Below the pieces are notes generated by a model. The model was not told the DNA's origin and did no database searches. It saw nothing but the letters and a program-made list of their open reading frames with translations. DNA of 64,000 nucleotides, taken from Mytilus trossulus (Eukaryota; Mollusca; Bivalvia; Mytilida; Mytilidae). Position numbers and translations under genes: made by a program. Where the stretch lies: NCBI RefSeq assembly GCF_036588685.1, contig NC_086375.1, positions 6,813,916 to 6,877,915 of the forward strand, read 5' to 3'. Shown in pieces: positions 48,201-57,464 of this stretch. The first letter of the stretch is position 1. Each line of letters begins with the position of its first letter.

Positions 48201-51200
48201 TATAAAAAAACTAGAAACGAGAATCACGTATATATTACATAAACAAACGACAACTACTGTACATCAGATTCCTGACTTAGGACAGGTGCAAACATTTGCA
48301 GCGGGATTAAACGTTTTAATGGGCCCAAACCTTCTCCCTTTTTCTGAAACAATAGCATAACATAGAAAAACATACGATAAAATATCAATTGGCAGACTTA
48401 GCTCAATCAAAAAATATATATGTTATGTGTAGACAGTATTGACACCTCTACATCTTTTTGGTTACTGTGGATTCATTATTATTCGTTGGATACCAATTTT
48501 CGTGGATTTCGTGGGCACAGTAAAACCACGAAATTAAATGTTCAACGAATGATATTTTTTCTATAGGTTTGTATGCAGACTTCATCATAACCACGAAATT
48601 AAATATCCACGAATATACAAGTTTTTCTTAATCCACGAAAATTGGTACCCACGAAAATAAAAGAATCCACAGTATTTATTTTGCATGAGTACCTGTCTAG
48701 TTGGCGCATACCATATATCTTGTACAAACATTTGAACTTTAATTGTTTACCTATACCTTGAGTGGTTACAATATTGTAAACATATATCTTAAATTGTAAC
48801 TCATTCGACTTTATATAAAATCTAGGAAATGCTGAATGGTTAACTACACATAACAATCATAAAACAAAGATGTGAACAATTAAATGCCATTTATATTACT
48901 CAATATTCCTTATTCTACAAACAAACGTTTTCGTTTTTGAAGAATCTTTAAGTTTAACTGTAAGTTTAATATCAAACTTGATTTCAGATACTACAAACGC
49001 CTTTGAACCAATAGTTTCAAATGGTAAAGTTGAAATAATCCCTTCGTTAATTTCACGGATGCCATCACGAACTGATTGACTGTTATGGAATAACCGTTAC
49101 ACAGATGGTATCGGATATGTTTCTTTCCTTTTCATGAATGGTAGCTACCGAATCATAATATTTACCGGGTTTGTAATAACATGAGCAACACGTACAGTGG
49201 GTGTCACACGTGGAGCAGGATCTGTAAATCTATCCGGAGCACAATTGTTGGTGGGGTTCTTGTTGCTTAGTCTTCATTTTTCTATGTTGTGTCATGTGTA
49301 CTATTATTTGTCTGTTTGTCGTATTCATTTTGTGCCATGACTTTGTCAGTTTATTTTCAATCTATAAGTTTCACTGGTATCTTTCGCTCCTCTTTTATAG
49401 GACGCTCATTCCCGGTTTCAATTTTCTAATATCTAGATATAAGCCTTCTTGACTTTGGACGTATTTTAATGTATAACATTAACTTGTATCATAAATTCTT
49501 ACTTCAAATTAATTTAAAAAAAATAAGTGATGTTACTTGTTTTGTCTTGAAATTGAAATATTTGACAGCCTTTTTTATTTAAACTGCTGATTATTATCAC
49601 TGTATCACTTCCGTTGATCAATCATAATCAGAACACAAACTATATAAGAGTATATGGTTAAATTTTCTTATTAAGGTACTAGATATTTGATAGAAAAATG
49701 GTTTGCAATAAGTACTCGGACGAGAGATCATGATTGACATCATTGTTGACATCCATCGTCACTGCAAAAAGACAAGTTCAAATATGAATTTCTGTATATT
49801 CTCCACGGTAACCTTTTGATTTAATGAATTATAATCATTTAATTAAGTCATATTTACTTTCTTTTTTGTATTGGCCCTGCTATATATTCTCAATCAGATG
49901 TATTGATCCTCGACTCTTCGTATCTCGGGGCCAGTACCGCTTAATTCGAATCCATGACAGGGTCAATACAAGAACAGCCAGTTAATAACACTTAACAATT
50001 GAACTGTCATGCATCAACAAATAATTACCAATTATAGATGATTCAAATGCTACTCCTACTGTGCATTCGCTGTTATCCTTTTCTGCAGCTATAAAACCTG
50101 CTACTTTCGTACCATGGCTACAAATATTTATAGTGCTAACAAGTTAAGGATGGATTTACTCTTAAATAAATGATTTATCGAGCATTATCAAAGACGTTCG
50201 AAATTCGAAAACTAACATGAATATAAACAAATCTCACATGTCGATTTATTATTATCATTGTTTTATTTTTGTGTTTAACATTATGAGACAATATTGACTG
50301 CTGTTTTTTTGAAATGTTTAGCTGTTATGTCTGTTTGTTTTGTGTACGCATCTTTGTTTATTAAATGAAATTTGATACGGCTGTCATACACGTGAGAAGT
50401 TAAGCTAGCTATAAAACAAGGTTTAATCCACAAATGTTTTCATAAGAAAATGTCTGTATCGATAGAGAAATATGACAGTTGATATTCATTCATTTTGTGT
50501 GTGAGCTTTTGATTTTACCATTTAATTAGGGTCTTCCGTTTTGAATTTTCCCTCGAGTTCAGTATTTTTGTGATTTTACTTTTTACATTTAATCATCCAT
50601 TTGTTGTTCATCGTTTAAGGAAATTAAAATTAGCATTTGAGTAAACACAATATGGATGGCATGCTATGAATCGTTCAAAATCTAGTAGTAAGATAAAATT
50701 GAGAATGGAAATGGGGAATGTGTCAAAGAGACAACAACCCGACCAAATAAAAAAAAAAAAAAACAACAAAAAAACACAACAGCAGAAGGTCACCAACAGG
50801 TCTTCAATGTAGGTAGGTACGCTACAACAAGAGGTAGGTACGCTACAACAAGACTTTCGAGACGGTAAATAAAAAGCAACTAAATGAAGTTGTATTTATT
50901 CACGAATATATGCGTAAATGATTTATATACGAGTAAGACTATATTAAAAACTAAATATATCTAGTCCTTCGGTCTTTGTTAGTCTTGTACTATTTTAACT
51001 TTTAGCTTGTTGTGAACAATTTGGAGTTTAGTATGACGTTCATTATCACTGAACTAGTATATATATTTGTTTAGGGGCCAGCTGAAGGACGCCTCCAGGT
51101 GCAGGAATTTTTCCCTGCATTGAAGACCTGTTGGTGACCTTCTGCCGTTGTCTGCTCTATGGTCGGGTTTCTGTTTCTTTGACACATTCCCCATTTCCAT

Positions 51201-53715
51201 TCTCAATTATATTTAATAGTTATTTCACAACTAGATGATCGACAACATTTTCTATTGAATGTAACAAACAATATAAAAAATGACTTGGATATACCAATGT
51301 TATTATATTTTACACAAATATTTTGAAGGGTTCAAATTACGTTGCCCTTTCTCCGTTGTGAGCCTTATACATGAAGCAATATTTTTTTCTGAAGTTATCG
51401 TTATTATATATAGTGCAATTTGATGCAACTGTCATAGATTTGAAAGGTTTAGCTAGCTATTAAACCAGGTTTTACTTTTTCTACCAAAGAAAATTCATGT
51501 ACAAAGTCAAGAATATGGCAGTTTGTATCCATTCGTTGATATGTTTTATCTTTTGAGTTTGCCATTTGAAAAGGCACTTTCTGATGGAATTGTTTTATAA
51601 TATGTGCACATTATATATTCAAATAAACTTTATCATTTAAAATTTGTATATTAATCTACCTGTCACCAACATCTGGTGTGGGATCTCCATCCGTGCTTTG
51701 ATAGTCATAACTGTTGGCTGTGTCCTGAAATTGACACGTAAATGAGACAACAGTGTATACTGATAAAATATATTGTATTAAAATAATATTCGTGAATAAA
51801 TACAACTTCATTTAGTTGCTTTTTATTTACCGTCTCGAACGTCTTGTTGTAGCGTACCTATCTCAAGTGTGGGTTCTTGTCCGGGTCAAAGGAAAGACTT
51901 TAAGGTATGTAGTTTCTTACTTTACGCTTCGAGGGAGGCATTAATGAGAAAAAGCAATAATTTAACGACTCATGTTGATGCCATATAATAGCATTGGTGG
52001 TATGTTGTTTTTGTTGCTTTCTAATGCATTTGTACGTATATATGCAGGTTTTCCTCATTTGCAATTTGACAGTGAACAAGCCTTCTTCTTGAAATTCATA
52101 CACTATTTGCCTCCTCATCCATGTGACTCTTTATGCATAGATATATCTTATTATCTAATAATACTAAAAAGAAGGAAATTCAAAATACCACATTTGCATG
52201 TAAGTCAGTATGATCTGTCTGTAAGCCGTCGTCTAAGATAGCAATTTTTATTCCCTTTCCGGTATACCCAGCATTCCAGGCTTCATTTACCCTCATAGAA
52301 GGTAACACGTCATCATTCTGTAAAAAAGAAATATGTCATAAATGAATGAAAGAATTATCATTATTGAGTGAATATCTGTTCTTAACATCAAATTCCTACT
52401 GATTATATTAATTCCGTTTATGTTGCCCTAAAGGAATACAAAGAGAAACAAAATACAAAAGATTCCATCGAGAATTATAAGTAAAATATGAAGGAAAGAG
52501 CATTATGACCAGACGAAATTGACAAAAAGAAAAACTACAACAAACCTTCACAGAATAATAAAAACTGAGCAACTCCAACATAAGGACCTTTATCTATTAA
52601 TTTTTCCCCTGAAAAGGGATGTTTTGGTATAAGTTTTCAACCATCATGACCATTCAGAATTGCTTTATTAAGAAAAGTTAAGTAATAATTCAAGGATACA
52701 TTGTTTTATATTCATTAAGATGGGTTACATTAGTAACGTTAAATTTTTAGGTAATAGACTGAAGATACCATAAATAGTTATCAAAGGTACTTTTCTTATT
52801 ATTTGAAATGTCAGTCTGCCTCATATCTAAACTAACATCTACAATTGGCAATGAGGGTTGGGTGAAAGCAAACATTGTTAAAGTTTCCAACTGTGAAACT
52901 TTCGTTTCTTTTTAAGAACATTCTAGCAGCCCCAGTAAAAGGAGTCATTTACTCCGAGAGGATAAAACACTCCAGGGCCTTTGTTTCCTATCATGATTTA
53001 TTGATAAATGACTGATTACTAAGAAGCTTAAAAACCAGGAGTTCCAAACAGGTAGCCTATTTTAAATCATTCCTTTGTACGTTTACGGACGCCTGCACCA
53101 GTCGACTGACTGCTTATGGATATCTGTTTCAAAGCTGAAATTCCAGACATTTTATAAACGGTATAACTGACTTCTACATTTGATAAAGTCTATACCTTTA
53201 ACATATACATGCGATAGTTCCGTCTTTTTAAACTAAAACAAAACAAAACATATTTCTGCATGTCTATATCAGATAATAAGTTACACAACATGATATATGT
53301 CATCAACTCATTAATTTGTCCAGATGTATTGCTGTTTATAGTATTTCAAACAAATATTATATGCATTTTGGATTGGACAGATATGAATATTCAGTGGTGG
53401 ATGTCATTTATTTTGCAGGTATTATTTTTGGTGGATGTTTAATTTCGTTATAGTCTTCATACATTCCTTTAGAAAATTGTGATACGTTGAACATTTGATT
53501 TCTGTGTTTATCTGTACGCACTGGTTTCGAAATGTGTTCAAAATTGCCAGCCAATTACATGATGATATTTAATGATAATGAAATAAGATGACTTAAGTCA
53601 TAAATGGAAAGACATTATTCTGTTATCATCTTACCAAGTGCCACAAATTTGGCCATTCTGTGTCTGTAGTCTTCGGTACTCTGGGATATCTTTTTTCTTG
53701 TGTTACATAATCTAC
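36078..53715 (-). CDS. Kexin/furin-like S8 protease with P domain, EGF module and hydrophobic tail; 5' incomplete
   Basis: Exons in order: 53715-53635, 52317-52189, 51724-51660, 50117-50029, 46955-46783, 46508-46305, 44765-44662, 44466-44357, 42767-42650, 41639-41335, 40131-40075, 39152-39033, 36295-36078. The sum is 1773 nt (590 codons plus stop), with every phase matching. The protein is a Ca-dependent proprotein convertase type serine protease of the secretory pathway. Seen: end of a prodomain with KR, catalytic Asp in ILDDGLQTDH, His in SHGTKVAG, oxyanion Asn in AAGNG, Ser in GTSFSTP. These are followed by the P domain (LEHVTINISF to SWSITFYGT), one EGF-like module (Cys-rich, 39033-39152), and a C-terminal 72 codons with two hydrophobic stretches that could anchor it in a membrane. 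Signal peptide and prodomain exons should lie to the right but I could not identify them. An LINE sits in that upstream region. Confidence 0.88.
37325..37530 (+). repeat. Penelope-like element tail, solo copy
   Basis: GGGTGCCAAATGGGGAGAAT, TTATGTTGTGTCTTGTGAAC, TTAGCCATGGCGTTGTAATA, CTGGTATCATCGCCC. No RT sequence upstream. Confidence 0.7.
37845..38215 (-). repeat. Interspersed repeat family R2, near-full reverse copy
   Basis: ATCAAAGGTACCAGGATTAT, GCCAGATGCGCGTTTCGTC, AGGAGCATAGAAGATTCG, AATACGGCTAAGGTAG, then CACCAGCAGTGGCATCGACC. The GACGAAACGCGCGTCTGGCG motif (sense) marks the family, which I recognise as common in mussels. No coding frame. Confidence 0.78.
38500..38740 (-). repeat. Family R4, reverse copy
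   Basis: GCGACTGTCATACAAATGAG, AACCAGGTTCAATCCACCAT, CCTGTACCAAGTCAGGAATA, GGAGTTCAGTATTTCTGTG. Confidence 0.72.
39033..39152 (-). CDS. S8 protease exon, EGF-like module
   Basis: Encodes IDVCISSPCHNNGTC, then CQCIDGFSGTNC: EGF spacing C4C5C(8)CxC8C, with one extra Cys (NNVC). Phase 1 at both ends, as is usual for shuffled EGF modules. Adds a likely extracellular interaction surface. Confidence 0.88.
39738..39920 (+). repeat. Family R2, internally deleted copy
   Basis: GATGCCACTGATGGTCGACG then directly TAGTCCTCAATGCTTTCCAA and CGTCACTGATGAGTCTTATG to TGGTACCTTTGATAACTA. Confidence 0.75.
40075..40131 (-). CDS. S8 protease exon, last P-domain strand
   Basis: Encodes VTVSSWSITFYGTSADPLP; SW-x-L/I-x-F/L-YGT closes P domains. 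Only 57 nt. The acceptor TATTTTAG and donor CCAC|GTAAGT both fit phase 1. Confidence 0.88.
40690..40950 (-). repeat. Family R4, reverse copy
   Basis: GCGACTGTCATACAATTGAG, CCAGGTTGAATCCACCTTTT, CCTGTACCAAATCAGGAATA, TCGGAGTTCAGTATTTTGG. Confidence 0.72.
41335..41639 (-). CDS. S8 protease exon, P domain core
   Basis: Encodes LEHVTINISFSYTRYRGVTE, FILVSPAGTESHLM, and SLSWTFMSVHFWRDTADGQW. The P-domain pattern (EHV-x-V, RG-x-L-x-x-x-L-x-SP-x-GT, W-x-FM-x-VH-x-W) is clear. One Cys follows SAPD. Confidence 0.92.
41772..41967 (-). repeat. Family R1, partial reverse copy
   Basis: AATAAGGCCGTTACTTTCCT to CATTGGCAATCATACCACATC, in an S8 protease intron. Confidence 0.75.
42285..42425 (+). repeat. Family R1 variant (R1b), copy 1
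   Basis: AGGAAGATGTGGTGTGAGTG, CCAATGAGACAACTCTCCA, GTACGGCCTTCAACACGGAG. Nearly identical to 48003-48135. Confidence 0.78.
42650..42767 (-). CDS. S8 protease exon, catalytic-to-P-domain junction
   Basis: Encodes YSQVLGFGFMDAEAMVTQA and WTNVPSQTTC. GFG-x-x-D/N-A is the end of the subtilisin fold. Acceptor TATACAG, donor TCTGG|GTAAAT. Confidence 0.9.
43129..43232. repeat. Short minisatellite, ~20-bp units
   Basis: Repeated CATTTCGTACCCAA / CATTTACCCTTTTGTACC variants, about five units. In an S8 protease intron. Confidence 0.7.
43925..44115 (-). repeat. Family R1, highly diverged reverse copy
   Basis: AAATAAAGCCGTTAGCTTTC, GATAGCCGACTTTACGG, CTTATAGGCAATCTTACTGCATC keep the R1 order at low similarity. 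Confidence 0.5.
44357..44466 (-). CDS. S8 protease exon after the Ser exon
   Basis: Encodes NSALTWRDIQHIIVLTSSRN and SWQTNGKGKE. LTWRD-x-QH is diagnostic for convertases. Acceptor GTTTTAG, donor GAAT|GTATGT. Confidence 0.9.
44662..44765 (-). CDS. S8 protease exon with catalytic Ser (intact copy)
   Basis: 104 nt: TSTTTSSGCTSDGIQ, GTSFSTPIASGIIALALQA. The catalytic Ser codon is at 44714-44712. Acceptor TTTGTAG, donor AA|GTGAGT. It lies in the left copy of the 399-bp tandem duplication. Confidence 0.92.
45061..45165 (-). pseudogene. Duplicated catalytic-Ser exon with one-base insertion
   Basis: Equivalent to 44662-44765 in the second tandem copy. It has an extra A in the run 45107-45111, so the frame shifts directly after GTS-F. 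Splice sites are unchanged. If both copies were spliced in, the 104-nt type would also break phase, so at most one can be used per transcript. Possibly an assembly artefact. Confidence 0.75.
45870..45978. repeat. 61-bp tandem repeat, two units
   Basis: CGACCAAGCATTAAAAA with GCGAGTGAGAGATTTAATTT occurs at 45870 and again at 45931, nearly identical. In an intron of the S8 protease gene. Confidence 0.88.
46305..46508 (-). CDS. S8 protease exon with oxyanion Asn
   Basis: 68 codons: GRGGKGVIYTWAAGNG, then DGYVNSIYTIGVTS and WYSEVCAAALVATYGG. The oxyanion-hole Asn codon is at 46466-46464. Phase 0 both ends. Confidence 0.92.
46783..46955 (-). CDS. S8 protease exon, SNSWGPSDGY region
   Basis: Begins GVRILGTSGLTDSQEAQAL and includes IYSNSWGPSDGYGFSGPG, the convertase S-x-SWGP-x-D-x-G motif. 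The acceptor is CTCAAAG at 46957-46956. An alternative AG 11 bases upstream is out of phase with the His exon. Confidence 0.88.
47043..47063. repeat. T21 run
   Basis: About 21 T in an S8 protease intron. Could be the A-tail of a reverse-strand retrocopy or slippage; no attached element recognised. Confidence 0.8.
47195..47345 (+). repeat. Family R4, plus copy
   Basis: AAAATCCGAGGAAAATTCAA, AACGGAAAGTCTTAAATCAC, AAAGCACATCAAACGAATGG. Confidence 0.68.
47835..47905 (+). repeat. Penelope-like element tail, short solo copy
   Basis: CATGGCGGTGTCAGTTTATT, GAGTTTGGCTGTCCTTCTGG, ATCTATCGTCCCTCTTTTAT. A 40-bp end alone is also at 33277-33318. Confidence 0.7.
48003..48350 (+). repeat. Family R1 variant (R1b), longer copy
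   Basis: Same start as 42285-42425, continuing through AACCAACGGTCTAATCTATA and CCTGACTTAGGACAGGTGCA to CCCAAACCTTCTCCC. Confidence 0.78.
48463..48674. mobile_element. MITE family M1, copy 2
   Basis: Same ends, length and internal sequence as the copy at 9248-9458, with scattered substitutions. In an intron of the S8 protease gene. Confidence 0.88.
48965..49405 (+). mobile_element. Penelope-like RT element, 3' fragment 2
   Basis: Decayed C-terminal coding end (about 48970-49110), then the same noncoding tail (about 49195-49402) as at 21788-22000 and 62940-63155, with small deletions. Confidence 0.65.
50029..50117 (-). CDS. S8 protease exon with catalytic His
   Basis: Encodes SHGTKVAGFIAAEKDNSECT and VGVAFESSII. 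The catalytic His codon is at 50116-50114. It ends one base into the Gly of GVRIL in the next exon. Confidence 0.9.
50275..50590 (-). repeat. Family R4, reverse copy
   Basis: CTGTCATACACGTGAGAAGT, TATAAAACAAGGTTTAATCC, CTTCCGTTTTGAATTTTCCC, GAGTTCAGTATTTTTGTGA. Confidence 0.7.
50693..50815 (+). repeat. Family R6, plus-strand 5' part
   Basis: AATTGAGAATGGAAATGGGG, AATGTGTCAAAGAGACAACA, then an A-rich stretch and GAAGGTCACCAACAGGTCTT. Head-to-head with the copy at 50955-51215. Confidence 0.72.
50955..51215 (-). repeat. Family R6, reverse copy
   Basis: TTTGGAGTTTAGTATGACGT, TTTAGGGGCCAGCTGAAGGA, TCTGCTCTATGGTCGGGTTT, TTTGACACATTCCCCATTTC. Inside the inverted-repeat segment. Confidence 0.75.
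51410..51600 (-). repeat. Family R4, reverse copy inside the inverted-repeat segment
   Basis: CAACTGTCATAGATTTGAAA, TATTAAACCAGGTTTTACTT, CAGTTTGTATCCATTCGTTG. Lies within 50831-51864. Confidence 0.65.
51660..51724 (-). CDS. S8 protease exon, substrate-loop segment
   Basis: Encodes DTANSYDYQSTDGDPTPDVGD and two bases of the next Ser. This matches the Ca-binding S-x-D-F/Y-x-x-x-D-x-D-P-x-P segment of convertases. The exon lies between two long inverted repeats (50831-50908 and 51787-51864). Confidence 0.88.
52189..52317 (-). CDS. S8 protease exon with catalytic Asp
   Basis: 43 codons: NDDVLPSMRVNEAWNAGYTG, KGIKIAILDDGLQTDHTDL. The catalytic Asp codon is at 52233-52231 (first D of DDG). Acceptor TTTTTTACAG, donor GTG|GTATTT. 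Confidence 0.9.
52835..53125 (+). mobile_element. Penelope-like RT element, 3' fragment 3 (very decayed)
   Basis: Matches the C-terminal RT region in order (TIGNEGW; FPTVKLS-like and AAPVKGV; SRAFVSYHDLL in shifted frames) but with several stops. It has no recognisable tail. The most diverged copy here, in the intron between the first two S8 exons identified. Confidence 0.5.
53635..53715 (-). CDS. S8 protease exon: prodomain end
   Basis: Encodes VDYVTQEKRYPRVPK and TEWPNLWHL. The KR resembles the autocleavage site and W-x-x-x-W-H-L begins the mature enzyme, as in convertases. Phase 0 at both ends. First exon I could identify. Confidence 0.85.
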
Positions 53716-54179
53716 CTAAAATAGTGAAAACGTAGTGTCTTTGCCAATTGTTACTTAACGCTAGTCTGGCATAAATACAAAATTTTATCTTGGTATCTGT
53801 AATGAGTTGATTTACTGATTTGTCTATTTCAATTAAAATTTGATTGACGTGGTTCAGTACTTATACATCCCGTCATTGTCTTATTGTACTATGGTTAGTT
53901 ATTTCATTCTTGTTTTTCGTTTTTTCTTATGTGCCTTTTTATTGGATGTAATGATATATTTTCATAGTGATTACGATAATAGTACAATATTGTATTTATG
54001 AAGTTTTTACCTATTAATATTTGTGTTAAATTTTATCCACATAACATTGCAGACATGAGGCGAATGACATTGCCATGCAATGCTTTCTATTAAAATTACT
54101 TTGACGAAACTATGCCTTAAATTACAATTAAAATTAGAATTACATGCATTTATTAAAGTAATACTTAAGAATTGAATGG

Positions 54180-54530
54180 TTCTTTTTGTTACTTTATTGG
54201 GGGGGGGGGGTGAAAGCGTTGACCGAAGTACATTTTGTATGAAGCGCAGAAGCGCTTCCGCGCTTATTCTGAAAATATGCGCATGGTCGACGTTTTTTCA
54301 ACCATATGAAGTTACTAAAAGAAGCATTACATTTTAGCTAGGACCATGAAAACACGTGTTTATAAAATTTCTATTTAATTTACCTGTGCACTTTATTGAG
54401 GGACCGTGTGTCATCATGAATGATAAATTTTATTGTGTAATGCAATTGACTAAGGAATAACGCGAAATTGCAGTTTAACCAATCAGAATAACGTATTATT
54501 ATGAAACATGCACCTAATGTTATTATATTG
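54180..54530 (+). mobile_element. Hairpin-bearing element H1, uninterrupted copy
   Basis: Contains GTTACTTTATT..GGTTGA-type hairpin arms around GAAGCGCTTCCGCGC, then TGTGTAATGCAATTGACTAA, and ends AAACATGCACCTAATG. Inverted relative to 2048-2640. Confidence 0.72.
54199..54210. repeat. G12 run
   Basis: Twelve consecutive G in an AT-rich setting, inside a hairpin-bearing repeat (54180-54530). Can form a G-quadruplex across molecules and is prone to length change. Confidence 0.9.
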
Positions 54531-54543
54531 AATTACAATTAAA

Positions 54544-54650
54544 TTTGTAAATTAATGCATACTCTTTACATTTGTAAATTAATGCATTGAATTACTCTTT
54601 ACATTTGTAAATTAATGCATTGAATGACTCTTTACATATGTAAATTTATT
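54544..54650. repeat. 33-bp tandem repeat, about four units
   Basis: TTTGTAAATTAATGCAT units start at 54544, 54571, 54604 and (degenerate) 54637, joined by TGAATTACTCTTTACA. Confidence 0.85.
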
Positions 54651-55249
54651 ATCAGAAGGAAAGAAAAGTCAAACATTTTGAAAAATTAGATGAAGTCAAT
54701 GCTGTTATATGCAGTAACTGTTTCATGCACTGCATTTAAGCACACATGAAAATGTCAATTCACTAGGGCTAGTAAAGGCAACAATAGTATATGTAGTGTA
54801 CCGCTATTAAAAAGTCAATACATTTCAACATCATCAAGGTTTTGCAGTTTCCAACCTTCATGTGGAAGATGGAGTTTAATACTTATTTCAACTTATTGTG
54901 AACTTTAATTTTATGAATACACTTTCTTTCTTTTTTTAATTTCAATCAAGATATTTGCGGAGAACTGCTTTCCTAATTATGTCAATATCATCATTTTTTT
55001 TATAGAGCTTAAATCATGACCAAGTGTCAAAATGGCGAAAAGATTGATAGTAAAACACTCGAATTTGTATTTTATGAATAAGTTCAATTATCTGTTTTTA
55101 TATGATGCCAAGCTATTATTTGATCTTTTGATCACGAGAAACAATTTCATAACAAGGCTTCTCAACAAAGACTATGATAACATATATATGTGAAAAAATA
55201 GAGATTGACAAATACAAAACAGAAAATCCTTAGTCATAAGCCTTTATAG
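54651..55249. other. Gap between 33-bp repeats and LINE, no gene
   Basis: Contains an R3 scrap (GTAAAGGCAACAATAGTATA, about 54772) and otherwise unassigned AT-rich sequence. Confidence 0.5.
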
Positions 55250-55621
55250 CTGCATTTTTTTTTTGTAATGTGTTTATTGGCAAAGAACTTCATATATGTA
55301 ATATAATTATAGTAAATAAGTTCATAGTACATCAGCAAAATCGAGACAAGTACATAAAGTTGATATTTTGAATCCTTCTATAAACGTATATTAGTATTAT
55401 TAATAATTTTAAAAAGGATAGAAGTGTAAATCTAAGGCAGCATGGATTGGGTAGATATTTTTATTACGTGAGAGTTAGTTAAAAAAAATCATTCTATTAG
55501 TTGGAGCCAGGGGTTCCAGCAGGTGTACGCTCTTTGCAATGGTTTATTTTTATAAAATATTATTTTTTCAATGAACAAATTTTCTTTAAGGTAATTTTTT
55601 AAGGCTACATTATTTACTTGT

Positions 55622-56629
55622 CTACATTGCATTTTTGTTTTGTATATATAATATTTGGTTAATAGTATTATGAGATTTTTTATGTAGTTTTTTTCTGTTT
55701 TTTTCTAATATCCCAAATAAAACAATATCTAAATTAAGTGGTAGTTCAATTTGGACTTTTGCAAATATCCATTTATTAAGTTCTTCCCAAACATCAAAAA
55801 CGTTTGGACATGTCAAGAATATGTGTTCAATAGTTTCTATTGAGTCTGAACAGAAAGTGCATTTATTGTTTTGTGAGACTTTAATTTTGTAGAGAAATTT
55901 ATTAGTTCCCAAAATTCTGTGATTAATCCTGTATTGGAGCCACTGTAATTTTGAGTTTTTAGTAATGTAAAATGGAAGTCTGTATATTTTATTTCAAATA
56001 ATATTATGTCTATTTAGGATTAAAGACCACTTTTCCTGGGATGTGATATTTGTTATTTTTTTATTTAAAACATTATACATGTCTTTTGATCCTTTTGTAG
56101 ATTTCATAAATATAGAAATAGTAGTTGGTATAATTGGCCCATAAGGCTTCATAAGCTGATTATTTTTAATATTAAGACTTTTTATATAGGAATAAAAAAG
56201 CTGACATTACTCCTTGAAATATAAGAAAGTTGGTATCAACATCATATGTTTTTTTTTAAATTCCTGCCAATTCATTAAATGTCCATCATTATCAATTAAA
56301 TCATTTATTAGCCAGACGCCCTTTTCAGTCCATTTTTTATACAGAGGGGTTTGATTACCAATTTTAATTTCATTATTATTCCAAAGATTAGATGCGATAA
56401 AATCATATTCGTTCTTAATAGCTACTTTGGTTTGTAGTTCAGTCCAAGCATTAAAAACCTCCAGCCAAAAAGGATTTCTTACTTGCGTTCTTGGACCTAC
56501 CAAGAATAATTTATTTAATTCAATTTTTTCAGTAAAAGTTAGTAACTTACAATAGTTATTAGTTTGTTTGATTCTTCTTCTTATCCAAGTTAGTTTTAAT
56601 CCTTTGATGTATTGTTTTAGATTTAACAT
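55622..56629 (-). pseudogene. LINE C-terminal region with zf-RVT motif
   Basis: Two open pieces (56207-56629 and 55622-55912). The last holds C-x2-C-x7-H-x4-C (KCTFCSD to HIFLTCP), the RT-associated zinc-binding domain of L1/Tx1 elements, followed by a W-rich tail. Confidence 0.8.
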
Positions 56630-56661
56630 GTTAAGTCCACCCAGTTCATATATTTGAGCAA

Positions 56662-57464
56662 TTATTTTCCTTTTAATTTTGTCTGGTTTACCATCCCAAA
56701 TAAAATCAAATAATTTTTTTTGAATTGATTTAGTAATCCATTATTAAGATTTGGTAAAGTTAAAAATAGGTGATTGAGCTTTGAAATTATAAGACTTTTA
56801 ATTATTGTAATTTTTCCAATTGGGGATAAGTATTTGTTAGACCAGCTTTTCATTGTTCTTTCTATCTCTTTAAATTTGGGTTCAAAATTTAGTGCTTCCA
56901 TTTCTTGTAAGTCTACTGAATATTTAATACCCAAGAGCGTAAATCTGTTGGAACCCCACTCCAATCCCCACTTTACACACATTGTATCTTGACTATATTT
57001 CTTTTTCCCAATCCAGACTACCTTTGTTTTCTCTAAATTCATCTTGAGACCAGACCATTCAGCATATAGTTCTAAACGCACCAAGAGATGCATCTAAGGA
57101 TTCTGGTGAATCATTTAAAATAAGTGTGGTGTCATCAGCATATTGTAATATCAAAAATTCTGAGTCTTCAATAGTAATACCTTTTATGTTTTCGTTTTTT
57201 CTTAGTAATATTCCTAAAATTTCAGCACATAACAAGAAAATGTAAGGGGATAAAGGATCCCCTTGTCTGCAACCTCTTTCAATTGTAAAAAAAATCTGAT
57301 AGAAAATTATTCTGCGTTATTGCTGATTTAGTATTGGTAAAAAAAGTTTAAACCAATGTTTTATGGAATTTCCAAAGTTGAAAACCAAGAACTTGTTCTA
57401 TAAAATCCAGGATATTGTATCAAAAGCTTTTTCGAAGTCAATGAGGAGGAGAATGCCTGGGGTA
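56662..57464 (-). pseudogene. LINE reverse transcriptase palm and thumb, interrupted
   Basis: Reading across frames shows LLLIDFEKAFD (catalytic box A), RGCRQGDPLSPYIFLLCAE (box B), LQYADDTTLIL (box C), and GLKMNLEKTKVVWIG with LGI (boxes D-E). At least two frame breaks and a stop are present. Confidence 0.82.

Larger units (their letters stand above)
50831..51864. repeat. 78-bp inverted repeats flanking an S8 protease exon
   Basis: The left arm 50831-50908 and right arm 51787-51864 are reverse complements with two mismatches. The 878-bp interior holds an R6 repeat, an R4 repeat and the exon at 51660-51724. The left arm is preceded by a direct 21-bp repeat (50811-50831, 50832-50852). Confidence 0.9.

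Noticed and set aside
49716..49761. 46-nt candidate exon of the S8 protease (TTTTTGCAG acceptor, GA|GTACTT donor)
   Set aside because: With an acceptor 11 bases upstream of the main one for the next exon it would add 19 codons in frame, but the direct joining of 50029 to 46955 gives SSIIGVRIL, exactly the family pattern. The extra peptide has no family counterpart. Kept only as a possible alternative exon.
54830..54900. Minus-strand peptide (HLPHEGWKLQNLDDVEMY) considered as a prodomain exon of the S8 protease
   Set aside because: No splice sites fit, no convertase prodomain pattern, and it runs into an R3 repeat scrap.
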